A stretch of 64,000 bases of DNA from Bimastos eiseni (Eukaryota; Annelida; Clitellata; Crassiclitellata; Lumbricidae): contig OY365811.1 of NCBI GenBank assembly GCA_959347315.1, forward strand, positions 42,722,195 to 42,786,194. The letters run 5' to 3'. A program made the position numbers and the translations under genes. Shown piece by piece: positions 42,670 to 53,525 of the stretch (within the stretch, counting starts at the first letter, position 1; each line of letters begins with the position of its first letter). The notes beneath the pieces were generated by a model, which saw only the letters and a program-made list of their open reading frames with translations, made no database searches and was not told the origin of the DNA.

Positions 42670-43000
42670 ACCTAGCTATAGGGCGCAAACTATAGTTTTA
42701 AGCACAACGGGAGAGATCCGAACAGTCGCCGTAGAACGGGAGTCTCTGTCGCCATCACCGCCCGCCTTCTCAGCCATCTCAGTGATGGACGCTGCGTTGA
42801 GCGGGATGAAGTGCAGACTCTGCAGCCTTCCTAAGAAGGCCTCTAGACGGCCTCGGTCCTCTGCTGGTGTTAATTCCCACTAAGCTGCAATGGGGAGGCG
42901 TAGAGAAGTCGAGAAATGATGGTAGCTTTGCCATCTGTGTACAGGCTTTCAGTGGGAAACCCATACCACCTCAAGATCCGGAGAGCGTGTATGGATTCGG
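42670..43000 (-). mobile_element. reverse-transcriptase C-terminal fragment, reverse
   Basis: Minus-strand frames give SRLLYASP, AESALHPAQRSV and VTEMAEKA, matching the end of LINE reverse transcriptases; stops and shifts break it. Confidence 0.65.
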
Positions 43001-43269
43001 CAGAGATCCCCAGCACTCTGTTCTCTCGAAAGAACTTCAGGAACATTTAAGCCAAAATTGCCGCGTGTGTCATTGCGCTTGATCGAATTAGGCCTAAATT
43101 CCTCCAAAATAGAACACATCAGGAGATCAGAAGAAGATAGCAATTTAAACTCCAAACCTCGACTCAAACTGTTCTTTTCCACCTTCTGATAGGTCTATGT
43201 CATCGGCTCATTCCCACCTTCGCTGAATTCGACACGTGAAACGTTGCCAAAATAAAATCTAATTCGTAT

Positions 43270-43360
43270 TCGAAATCTTTTCTATCTTTCAACTCGACTA
43301 CTGCACCTCTGTCCTAGCCACACTTGCTCCTCCCCCCATTCATGCTCGTATCGCCTCCGA
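43270..43360 (+). mobile_element. LINE fragment
   Basis: FDYCTSVLATLAPPPIHARI recalls the LDYCNSLL block of LINE reverse transcriptases. Confidence 0.5.
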
Positions 43361-43696
43361 TAATTATATCCATCCTCATAAACATCAACTCTGGGACTTA
43401 TCCTTCACGCATGGCCTGCATGATAACGCCATGTTCTCTCGGAGATTTGCAAGGAGTTCAGCGACAATGTTTTAGTTTCTGAAGAGAGACAACCTAAATA
43501 CGAAAACATCTGGCTCAGCATAGGCCTAGATGAAGATAAAAGAACGCCGTCTTTGATTACATTACGCTGCAATAATAGAAATGACGTGTACTTTTCTTGG
43601 ACGTATGGCAAACGCTAGGTGGCTACCTCAGAGTGCGTTCCTCCATCAAACGTTCTCTGACGTTCGCCGTATCATTAACGCTTGCATTCTGACAAG

Positions 43697-43753
43697 ATGG
43701 AGTTTTTATACGATCTGATTCCGGACCGCATTAAGGCAATTCAGTGTCATATG
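43697..43753 (+). CDS. SPCS1: SPCS1 exon 1
   Basis: Encodes MEFLYDLIPDRIKAIQCHM; donor GTAAGG. ATG context GACAAGATGG is acceptable. Confidence 0.9.
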
Positions 43754-46513
43754 GTAAGGAAGCAAACCTATGATAATTGTACCACGATAATTTAGAATGC
43801 GTGTCTTATTTTTCTTTAAAAAAATAATGCTCATATGCTTATCAAATGCCGTCGGAAGCGGCATGCGACACCAACAACACGTACACAGTACGTGTATAGC
43901 GGTCACATATGGTTAGCCGTGAAATACTGACTGCGGTAGTATAATATTAATGTACAAGACTGGATCTGGTTCAGTTTTTAATACATTTTGTGTAAGATAT
44001 CGTGATTCTGAACGAACGTAGTAAAAGCAAACGAGGGTTATGGTTTTACTAAACAATTACATTCAGGAACCAAACACGGGTTTTGGTTTTGGACTCGATA
44101 TTGAAACTAGGCCTATTATATATTTCTGATGTTTCTGCTCAGAATCATGTAAACTTGTTCGAAAACATTTAGTATCTGGCCGCATAAATTTCTGATAATG
44201 TGAAACAGTTGGTATGCTGTGGTTGGTCAAAAGGAAAAGGTGTAAGTGCGCCGTGATTAGCCAATTAAAATGACACATGTAGTAACACTAATAGAGGTGG
44301 CAAATTATATATAATTTGACAACACTATAAACGTTCTTTTTATGCTAGATCAGTATCTCCCGATTGACTTAAGCGACTTTGCATCATTCCCATAAGCACT
44401 TGAGAAGTTTTCTGATCGATCATAGTTTGGTTTTGTTGTTTCAAAGAGACCAATTGAAGCAACAAAACAAGACCATGATCAGTCAGATCACAGCAGAGTT
44501 ATTTTTAAAGTGTTATCTTTCCATTACTTTTTGAAGACGTGTAACTACATTAAACAGTCCAGCTGCCTTGGGTCGCCATCCCCTTCTTCTCAGCTGCTCT
44601 TACAGCTACGACTCTCCCATTAACACGCCCAACATCTTACAGTACTTATTGTAAACATTAGCTTTTGAAGACACAACTGATTAATATTTTCAGGACTTTG
44701 CTGGACAAAAGCGTGCTGAGAAGATATTCCAGACTACCATCATCCTGTTTGCCGTAAGCAACGTTTTATTTATTTATCTATTCTTGTTACATTTATGTAC
44801 CATTAGAAGAACAACGAATGAATGAGAAGAGTGCTCAGTCCCTCCAGCTAGCCCTCATGGGTGCAAAGTTATGGCCAGTTCTTAACCTTAACCTCGGCTT
44901 ATGAGGACGGGTGACCAGTCCTCTCCCTCGCTGGTCATCTTCCCACCAACAGAGCTGAACTGGTTAGAGTCACAGCTAGAGCATGTATTGTCTCAATAGA
45001 AGTTTCCCATCCTTGACCCTTATTGGTGCTGAAGATTTGAAAGGCGTGACTTGAGACAGGTCAAATGTGTTTTCCGAGTGTCCTTCAACAGTGTGTGTAA
45101 GTCCTTTGCTCACAATTGCTCTGCGCCAACAACCGATGCGTTGTCTCAAATTGTTGCGACTATAAATGCATAATCGTGATGATAATAATGTTAATAATTA
45201 CTGCATAATAATGATATTGATAATAGTAATAATTAATGCATAATGCTGTTGATTATAATATTAATAGTTAACGTGTAATAATTATTTAAGTAATTAATGC
45301 ATGATAATGATATTAATAGCATTAGTAATTAAACATAATGACAATAAATAATGTTGTTGTGTAATGTAAGGAAACATTTATAATGTTGCTATCTCATCAT
45401 TGGCATCAAATGTATCGTATCGTATCTGGTTATTTACATAGCGCTTCTTATAGTACTAGCTATTCAGAAGCGCTCTCTGTGTGACAGCCCCGAGGAAATA
45501 AGAAAGTCTTCAGGCAACGATGAGATCAGGGTGGGAGCCCGATTAAAAGCTTGCTACGGATAATGGGAGGCAGGTCATTCCACATAGAAATGTATCAGGA
45601 GATTAAGTCTAGCATACAAAGTATTTCTAAACCAAAGCTATAGTGTTGCGTGCTGTTGTTAATATCCTTTAGATTGTTGGCTTCGTCTGGGGATACATCT
45701 GTCAGCGTTTCTCTCAGACCGTCTACATTCTAGCGGCCGGGTTTCTCCTCACGTGCTTGGTGAGATATTTTCATTCACAAACTTATTCTTTGCTTGAGCC
45801 TTAACGATGTGGTTGGTTTGCATGAAGGATTAGGTTCTGCTGTCTCTTTCTTGATTATAAATCTGGGTTTGTTGATTTATCAATGTAGTTGAGTGTCATC
45901 TATCGTTCATCCGATGATTGACTCGAATGGTTCTTTTGGTTAATTTATCCGGATGATTCTTGTGGTTATTTCACTCAAATGATTTTTATGGCTAATTCAT
46001 CCAGATTATTATTGTGTCTAAATTTACCCATATGATTCTCATGGTTGATACATCTAGTTCAGGAGCGTCAAGCATTTCTCTGATGTTGGGCCAGTTGCAA
46101 TATTTTCCAGTGGCAGGCCAGGCTGCTGAAGGTGCATGAGGAAAATCGGATTGTGTCTAATGATCTCATAGCTCTCAGAGGGTGTCACACATGCAATTGA
46201 GTTAGGCATTGAAAATGTGACTCTGATATGCATTATCAATTACATTAAAGAAAACTCAGCCATAAATATATCGTAGTGAAATGGCTCGCAGGCTGGCTCT
46301 TTGACATATCTGGTCTAGTTGATCCTGCTGATGGTTCACATTGATTGATGGATTGATTTCACCTAACTCACCAGTACGGTTTTCTCTGTTTTTCAGCTGA
46401 CTCTGCCTCCGTGGCCGATGTATCGCGTGACGCCGTTGAAATGGCAGCCGGCCAGAGACTTTTCAGAGAGTGAGGAGACCACGGCCAGCTCCAAGAACAA
46501 GAAGAAGAAGTAG
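43697..46513 (+). CDS. SPCS1: signal peptidase complex subunit 1, gene span
   Basis: Four exons (43697-43753, 44694-44753, 45673-45759, 46397-46513) join with phase-0 junctions into 106 residues ending at TAG. SPCS1/SPC12 is a small non-catalytic ER membrane subunit of signal peptidase that helps tell signal peptides from transmembrane segments. Visible: a short cytosolic start (MEFLYDLIPDRI), DFAGQKRAEKIFQTTIILFA leading into membrane segment 1 (ILFAIVGFVWGYI), a short loop, membrane segment 2 (TVYILAAGFLLTCLLTL), then PPWPMYRVTPLKWQP, the family hallmark, and a basic KKKK end. Length and topology are normal. All splice sites are canonical. Introns contain a LINE tail and AT repeats. Confidence 0.97.
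44694..44753 (+). CDS. SPCS1: SPCS1 exon 2
   Basis: Encodes DFAGQKRAEKIFQTTIILFA; acceptor TTTTCAG, donor GTAAGC. Confidence 0.96.
45415..45560 (-). mobile_element. reverse non-LTR tail fragment
   Basis: GGTTATTTACATAGCGCTTC followed by AGAAGCGCTCTCTGTG resembles the other reverse tails; in SPCS1 intron 2. Confidence 0.45.
45673..45759 (+). CDS. SPCS1: SPCS1 exon 3
   Basis: Encodes IVGFVWGYICQRFSQTVYIL and AAGFLLTCL, covering both membrane segments. Confidence 0.96.
46397..46513 (+). CDS. SPCS1: SPCS1 exon 4
   Basis: Encodes LTLPPWPMYRVTPLKWQPAR, then a Ser/Glu linker and KNKKKK, stop TAG. Confidence 0.97.
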   Translation: MTLPPWPMYRVTPLKWQPARDFSESEETTASSKNKKKK

Positions 46514-46689
46514 ATCGTTGAGACTGTGGAACTTCCATTGTTTGTGTTTGTGTTCGATTTAAGAATTTGAGTCAACTCTGTGGTCTTTATAGTCTCTGGT
46601 CTCCTCTTGACTTTGTGGAATTGTGAAATTTGAATTGTGACCTGGTTTCATGATTTCTGCTCCAAAATAACTATTAATACATGATGATC

Positions 46690-46860
46690 TTGAGATAAAT
46701 TGAGAGTTGTCTTTAGGTGGGAGAACATGGTTGTTAGCTCTATCGTAATTAGTGAATGGAGTGGAGGAAAACATGCTTGGGGTTGTGTAAAATGTAGAAA
46801 ATGAGTTGGCATCTGTTATGTTTGCAAGTTCACAGGTTGTTGGGAAGGATTGATCTAAGT
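46690..46860. repeat. dispersed repeat, copy B (partner at 5398-5575)
   Basis: GAGATAAATTGAGAGTTGTC at the start and GTTGTTGGGAAGGATTG near the end match 5398-5575. Confidence 0.7.
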
Positions 46861-46867
46861 ACTGTTG

Positions 46868-48940
46868 GCACTAGAGCTGTACCGATATCACTTTTTGCAT
46901 ATTATGCCGATACCGATAATTTCAATGTGTTTTCCAAATATGTACTCTGACTCACTACACAACAGCTATAAGCAGAAGATGTTGATCAATATGACAGCGT
47001 CTAGTATCGGTCAGGTAAACCATATTCCCAGGTGACTCGGCTATAGTGGTATAGGTACACGTGGAAAAGGGTCTTCTGTCACTCCGTGCGAAAGTAGAAT
47101 GAGCATTGTAATCCGTCATCATCGCTATTTTCCCCAAACATTGAACTATTAGTCACTTTTTAGGGGACTTAGGCGTCTCCAAGAATCTCCGTACACGCTG
47201 ATCTAGTTCTCTGGTCTGGTTAACAGCAAAAACTAGTCCAGACTTGGACTTAACGACCGACTAAAAAGATTCATACACGTTTATTCCCTGTGGTAAATTA
47301 TTCGCCATTGGGTAATGTATGGCTATGGAAGGTAGTCCTGAGGTGGCTAATTTATGCCATTTCTATAGATTCGACGCCTGTTTCAAGTATGAATGTTGTC
47401 GCAGTATAGACCCCAATGCATGTTAGGTACAAATTTATATAGCATGCGTCAGTTCTTGGTACAAGGAATGTTGCTAGGGTTGTTCGGTGAGAATCGATCA
47501 CCCAATGTGTGCATGTCTGTCCGTGTGCTTGTCCGGGTGCGTATGTAAATGTAGGTGTACTATAACCTCTCTGTTCATTGCAAGGATGCAAAAAATCAAG
47601 AATTTTTAAAAAATCAAAAGTTGGTTTTATTTGGTTTTTTGTTTCCTTTGGTTTTTGTCACAACAGTTTTGTTATAAAAAGCATCAAATACGGCATGAAA
47701 AAGAGCTCCAACTCGTTTTTATAATTAATTTAGCTTGATTTCGGACTGAATAACATAATTTTTAGTAATATAATTTTAATATTAGTAAATTGTATTTAAA
47801 AAAATGTTGAAAACTCAAAAAATGCCATTTTTCGTATATATTGGTTTTTGTAAAAAAAAACAAATAACAAAAAAACAGCATACGAAGTCCGTTTTTGAGC
47901 CTAAAGCTGGATTAGAGATACCACCGTTTTAAAATCTTCCATACACGTGGGCCCGAAGACCGTAATCTTGAGTAGTCACTTTTACAAAGCCGACAAATTT
48001 TAATTGCAAAAAGTCAGTGTTGTTATGCAAGACTTGAAACTTCAAGACCGAGACAGTGAGGTACCGAGACCGAGAGACTAGGTCCAAGACAATACGAGAC
48101 CGTAAAAGACAAGTGATCTTATATAAAATGCTGTAAAATACTAATGTATCAGTTTTCGGGAATAAGGTTTTATCTTCTTCGATATCTCTTCGTCGGCCTA
48201 TCTTCTGAATAGCATAAATAAAGCCTTTTTTAAATTTTCTAGACAATTTTAAACAAGCAAATACCAAACTAAATTAAAAAGTTGCGCGTATCCTTAGGCC
48301 CTACTGACCCTGAGAAACTCGAAGTTGTTCCGATTGTTTCGGTTATCAATACCCAGCGGTACGGCATGTCTATTGTTTTTCAATAACTTCAAATTGCGTA
48401 AAAGGAAACTACAATTTCAGGTTCTCCCTCAGATACTTTTCCGTTTTAAGATAATTTAATTGATTTCAGTATCATGTGACTCGCGCGTTAACCAGAATTA
48501 TGCCTACCATATTTTCTCGTAGAATCCGGTTTCAGTTTCTTGCTCAAGATTTTAAGACAGTTAACGCAAAACTTATCGAGACCGCTCTTTCGATACAGAA
48601 CAAAACTTTCACTTCAAGACAGTTTCTAAAAATTCGAGACACTACCTCTAGACCGAGACAGCAGGCTTCCGAGACACTAAAAAACTGTCTCGAGACCATA
48701 CAACTCTGCAAAATATTATGAATTGAGTATCATTTTTCTATTGTAAACTGCAATCAATACGAAAGCGAACTAGTGCCAATAAAAATCACATGGGTTGGGA
48801 CTACATCTCTTTGGACAATAAAACATCAGGGCCATTAACATCCTAGGCTGACCTGACCTTTATTATTGGTATCAGATCAACGACTTCATTTTGCACACAG
48901 CTAATATATTACACGGGTGAGCACATGACGTCATAATGTG
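46868..48940. other. gap with DNA-transposon remnants
   Basis: AGAGCTGTACCGATATCAC at 46868 looks like a transposon end. 48040-48120 and 48580-48710 carry many GAGACCGAGAC and TCGAGAC units that may be opposite ends of one element. 47620-47900 is T/A-rich. No gene supported. Confidence 0.4.
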
Positions 48941-48978
48941 TTACCATGGCGTCGTCGGGAGGCGCGATAGTGACGTCA
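48926..48978 (+). promoter_or_regulatory. two perfect CRE palindromes
   Basis: TGACGTCA at 48926-48933 and again at 48971-48978, start points 45 bases apart. The eight-base palindrome is the CREB/ATF consensus. They flank the ATG at 48946. Confidence 0.6.
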
Positions 48979-49291
48979 CTAATTCGCCACGCTCTTAAAA
49001 GGTGGACTTGAGCCGTTTTGAAGGCGGGGGATTACTTAACACCAGGGCCTCCTACCCCTCCAGATCCATACTCCAAATCCTCTGGAGAACGTTGTCAGCT
49101 CTATCCAACGCCTGAGGTGAGTCTTACCTTCTAAACGCTATCGTCGTTATCACCATAACCGTCAACGATCGCACTCTTCCTTTCTGCAGGCCGATCTCTT
49201 TATCAATTCCACAGCAGCCTTCGTCCGTCTAAGCTTGAGTATGCGCTGCGCTATGTCTCGTGTTATGGTGTGGCGCTTTAGAAGTCAATGA
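48946..49291 (+). CDS. possible small gene, unknown, with one in-frame TGA
   Basis: From ATG 48946 (context ACCATGG) the frame reads MASSGGAIVTSLIRHALKRW and stops at TGA 49009-49011. The same frame then continues AVLKAGDYLTPGPPTPPDPY to a strong donor after 49116 (GAG then GTGAGT). A 73-base stretch with a good acceptor (CTTTCTGCAG) leads to 49190, where the same phase reads ADLFINSTAAFVRLSLSMRC on to TGA 49289-49291. A separate acceptor (TTTTGAAG, 49023) could make 49024-49116 an internal exon and leave the first ORF unrelated. I do not recognise it. Pseudogene, alternative splicing, or chance are all possible. Confidence 0.35.
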
Positions 49292-49559
49292 CTGTATTGT
49301 TGATGAGGTTACAAGTGGGATTAGTATCTAAATGTTCGTTGTTAGTTAACTGTTAACTGGGTAGGCGTGTGTAAGTCTCTTCTGTCATGGGGATATAAGG
49401 GTGCCTACCTATTTAAACAGTCTGCTGTTTCACTTGCGACGCTATGGTCTGCCATGGGACACGGTGTGGAATTGATGATGAGATCGGTCTGTAACTGGGA
49501 AGAGCGTGCTTATACGGTTACTGTGTTGGGACGTTGCGCAAGTCAACTACGCACAATAC

Positions 49560-49660
49560 ACGCAAAACATACATACATACATAAATACATACATACATAT
49601 ATACATACATACATACATACAAACATACATGCATATATACAAACATACATACATACAATC
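49560..49660 (+). repeat. (ACAT)n microsatellite
   Basis: ACATACATACATAC units with a few changes. Confidence 0.95.
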
Positions 49661-49779
49661 ATGCTCACAGAGGCGACGATCTCGTTTGACAGGTGGGGGG
49701 TGGACAGTGGACACCCAATGAGATGGAAATGGGAAATGTGGGGCGACACACGTATAACGTGTCCCCTCTCTGTTCATTC

Positions 49780-50290
49780 ATTCGTTCCGAAAATTTACAT
49801 AGCGCCACCTCAAGATCCCTAATCAGAGTCAGGCTGCGGCCAAAAAAAACCTTGAGGAGGCGGTAGAAGACTGGAAGATTGTTCCTATGGAGTATGCGCA
49901 GCGCTAGCGGAAGCCCACTCCAAATGGATGGACCAACAACCGAAAAGGTTCGGTGCTGTTTGATAGAAGATCAAGCTCACGATACCAATTGCTCCCCATC
50001 CGATGAACGGAGGGTCCTACAGTAGGATATGTCAGAAACCGGGCAACAAAGACTACTTAAATAGAACGGAGTGCTACCAACGAGGTTCCTCCAGACAAAC
50101 GCTGCTATTCTGTAGCTAATGCGCTGCGAGACAGGAAGCCAGCGCAGGACATCACGCATGTATGTTGTCACTGGGGCATATTTTAGAATATGACCAACAG
50201 CCTGGCAACATAGCGAAGAACCGGTCAAGGCGTCCTATTGGGCCAGCCGGAAGACCTGCGAGAACGGAGCAACAGTGATCAACCATATAC
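49780..50290 (-). mobile_element. non-LTR retrotransposon 3' end, reverse
   Basis: The minus strand reads LRWLPVSQRISYRIAAFVWR then LSSLCCPVSDISYCRTLRSS, the LINE block before the carboxy end, and finishes with the reverse tail near 49793 (ACATAGCGCCACC). Confidence 0.75.
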
Positions 50291-50339
50291 TGGTGACAAA
50301 AGCAGTGAAGCAAGAATTACGGAATATACGTTTATTGTA

Positions 50340-50400
50340 TACATATATGTATGAATATAACTGTATATACATACATACATACATACATACATACGTACAT
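50340..50400 (+). repeat. (ATAC)n microsatellite
   Basis: ACATACATACATAC units. Confidence 0.95.
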
Positions 50401-50749
50401 AACATAACATAGCATGCTCTTTTATTGCGTCCAAGTCATAACGTACAAGTAGATATAATAAGTAGTAAGGTAATTAGACTACAATGGGAGTTACCTAAAA
50501 GAGCCAAGAAGGCCCCGCTAATAAGGGACACCCAAATGATTCACAAACAAACTTTCAAATTGAGACAGGAGGCAGGATAATAAAGAGCGATAAAAATAGA
50601 AAACAAATTAATTAGACGCAGTAACACTTAAGCTAATTAACTAAATAGCACATTGTACAGCATTCAAGTAAATTAAACAAGGGTTGTACTAAACTAAATT
50701 ACACATTTCAAGGATGCATGAGAAATCAAGTAGCTACGTAGCATCCACA

Positions 50750-50920
50750 CACACAAACACACACACACACACACATATATATTATATATATTATATATAT
50801 ATTATATATATTATATATATTATATATATATTATATATATAAGCACACATACATACATACCAGGTCATACCTACATACACACATACATGCATACATGTAT
50901 ACCTACGCACATACATGATG
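50750..50920 (+). repeat. (AC)n, (TATATAT)n and (ACAT)n cluster
   Basis: Three simple repeats in a row; the open frames over them are artefacts. Confidence 0.95.
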
Positions 50921-51404
50921 ACAATTGATCCGCGGTTCGAAGACCCGTATAGGTGTCCACTGTACTTTTGATCTCTGTTTGCAGCGACCAAGACCACTGC
51001 ACACTCCCTGGGTCTAATGACCCATAGGTGTCTACTGTTACTCTGTATCCAGAGTTTGTCTTTCTTGTCTATGCAATGGATTTCTGTGGTCTTGTTTCTT
51101 CTATCGGCACTTATTTGATGATTCGACCGACCCTCCTCTTGTTTCCAGGCTAGGGACTGGCTCTGCTGTTGTAAACAGAAGCGAAGTAGCGGTTTAGCAT
51201 AAGAGTTTTCCATCTCCTATCCCTGCTCCTCTTCCGAGAGACCCACTGGCTGGGCACAGGGATCAGGCTTATTGTAATGGCGACCGTCCTGACTCCGCCA
51301 TGCCACAACTCCGTCAATGGGTTTATGCAGTTTTTTCAAGAGGGTGGTGTCGCTACTCACCACCCCCACTGCATCCTGGTAGGATTTTCTCGCTTATATA
51401 CCTA

Positions 51405-51512
51405 CCTACCTACATACCTACATACATACATACATACAAACGTACACTCACGCATGCATGCATATGCATCCACGCACATACATACATGCTTATTATGCAT
51501 ACATACATATAT
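51405..51512 (+). repeat. (CATA)n microsatellite
   Basis: CATACATACATAC-rich, and it abuts the left end of the mariner-like MITE. Confidence 0.9.
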
Positions 51513-52082
51513 AGGGTGGGCCATTAAAAAGTAACTCCGTGAGGTTTTTTGCTACTATTTCGGCCAAAAGTAGAAATTTGTAAATGAAATTTTACAAGTG
51601 CAAAATAAATTCATACCTACATATAACGCCGAAATTTTAATAAAATATTTTAAATAGAACAAAAGTTATGTCACTTTTAATGAGACCAACCGCGGGTATT
51701 TGATGGTCAAAAAACATTCAACTCAAGAAAAGGCGACAAAAACAATTTTATGAAGTCACTTTTCAAGTTATTGCTGTGAAGCAAACTTCAGAATTATCAT
51801 TATTATTGAAAACAGAACGGAGAACACGCGTATATGGACATCACTTTGGCGTCATTTAGCGAGCAGTCGATCAGACTGGTAAATAAACATCGCTTTCGGT
51901 CGTGTTGCTGGGCAGATTATCATCACTGAAAATTGGACGCTCCTCACCACTGCTATGCCAGAAGCCGTTGTATGTAAATACGAATTAGCTTAGCCCCAGT
52001 AAAATTTCATTTACTACTATCTACTTTTGACCGAAACATTAGCCAAAAACATGAGGGGGTTACTTTTTAATGGCCCACCCTG
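51512..52082. mobile_element. mariner-like MITE, 571 bp
   Basis: Terminal inverted repeats of about 80 bases begin YAGGGTGGGCCATTAAAAAG and are flanked by TA on both sides (51510-51511 and 52083-52084), the target duplication of Tc1/mariner elements. No transposase frame is present, so it is non-autonomous. The ends are well matched, suggesting moderate age at most. Confidence 0.88.
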
Positions 52083-52271
52083 TATGTATTCCAATGCTAA
52101 TTCTAATCTTTTTGGAGATTGTGTGCGAAGGAAATGTTGCAACATTTCATGAGAGGTTCAAACTTTTGAGCGCAGGTCCAATCTCAATGCGATGATAGTT
52201 AAATTAAGATCATATCAAAATAAGGGGGCGTTTTCAACCAAAGCTTCTGGAGTGAGGTAGGCCGCCGCCGA

Positions 52272-52584
52272 CAATATTTCCCAAACCTTTTGATCGTGGG
52301 ACCCACTTCGGAAACTCTTTGGTTGCCCGCGACCCACCTCACAAAGGCGTACAATATTGTGTAAAAATTTAATTATCATTTCAACGTCAATCTGCAATGC
52401 ATGCATTGAATATACTCGACATAATGAAGAGACTAGTCTAGATTCTATACTCATTTTAGTTTGCTATAGTGACAATACAACAAAGAAGGTCAAGAGAACA
52501 GTTTCAGTTTGTAAGCATAGCAACCCACTTGACAAGACGCCGCGACCCACTTTTGGGTCGCGACCCATAGTTTGGGAAACACTG
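52272..52584. mobile_element. hAT-like MITE, about 313 bp
   Basis: Left CAATATTTCCCAAACCTTTT and right TAGTTTGGGAAACACTG are imperfect inverted ends; internal GACCCACTT and GTCGCGACCCA steps are typical. A clean target duplication was not found. Confidence 0.6.
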
Positions 52585-52599
52585 GGCTCGGAGACTCGA

Positions 52600-53337
52600 T
52601 TTATGTAATTCCATAAAAAATAATTTTTGTGCTTTGCTTTTCGATTGGCGCTTTAAAAGTTTGGAGATTACGAATAGGCATACCACCAATTCAGTTTCCA
52701 TGAGGGGACAGACAATTCGAGCTACTATTTGCAGATTCTGTTCTTTTCAAACGTTTTCAGTGTTAACGGCAAGACAGTTCGAAAAAAGCTTCTAAACATC
52801 GTTTCCAACCTGGACCCTGCTTCTTCTAAAAGCCAAAACATCTGAAAGCCAAAGCTGCTTGGAAGTCATATATAATATCTATATACATACACACGCAACA
52901 AAAAGCACACGCCGAGGGATGGAAACTTCCAGACAAATATGGGCGCCGGTGTAAACCCTTAGCCGAATAATAAGCAGGAAAATACAAAGTCTAGAAAAAT
53001 CAGAGCTCGCGATACACATGCAAAACCGAACCGTGCAAAAGAGAACGTCAATTCGCCCAAAACATCAGCTGCCTTCTTTTCACAGGGAAACAGACCACAC
53101 GACCACCAGCTGACCGACTCTCGTCCCTCACACGTCGTTCCAGGCACACGTACAGAGGTCCCATCTCTTGATGTCAGCCCCGCAACGCCTTGCCAACGCC
53201 GTTCCACTGACGCCTTCAATCCTTGACGTATTGGACGTTGTCTGAAACACCGCACGTGGCCACCGAGTCACACATCGCCGGCGGTCACAGTCTCGTGCCC
53301 TGCATGTCGCAGCTGAGCGACTCTGCACGTCGTTACC
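52600..53337. other. gap upstream of the 818-codon gene
   Basis: AT-rich then, from about 53100, CG-containing sequence that is probably promoter and 5'UTR. No TATA box was confirmed. An in-frame TGA lies 24 bases before the ATG. Confidence 0.4.
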
Positions 53338-53490
53338 ATGGAAGAACAAGACATCTACCGCGAAATGAGCTCAAACGATAATCGTCTGCGCGTCGCTAGA
53401 GGAGGCATCTCCCACGCGGCTTGCCTCCGATCGAAGGCAAAGGACGTCGGAATGTTCATCAGCGTAGGATCCTCTGCCAAACAGCAGCAG

Positions 53491-53525
<35 letters not shown>

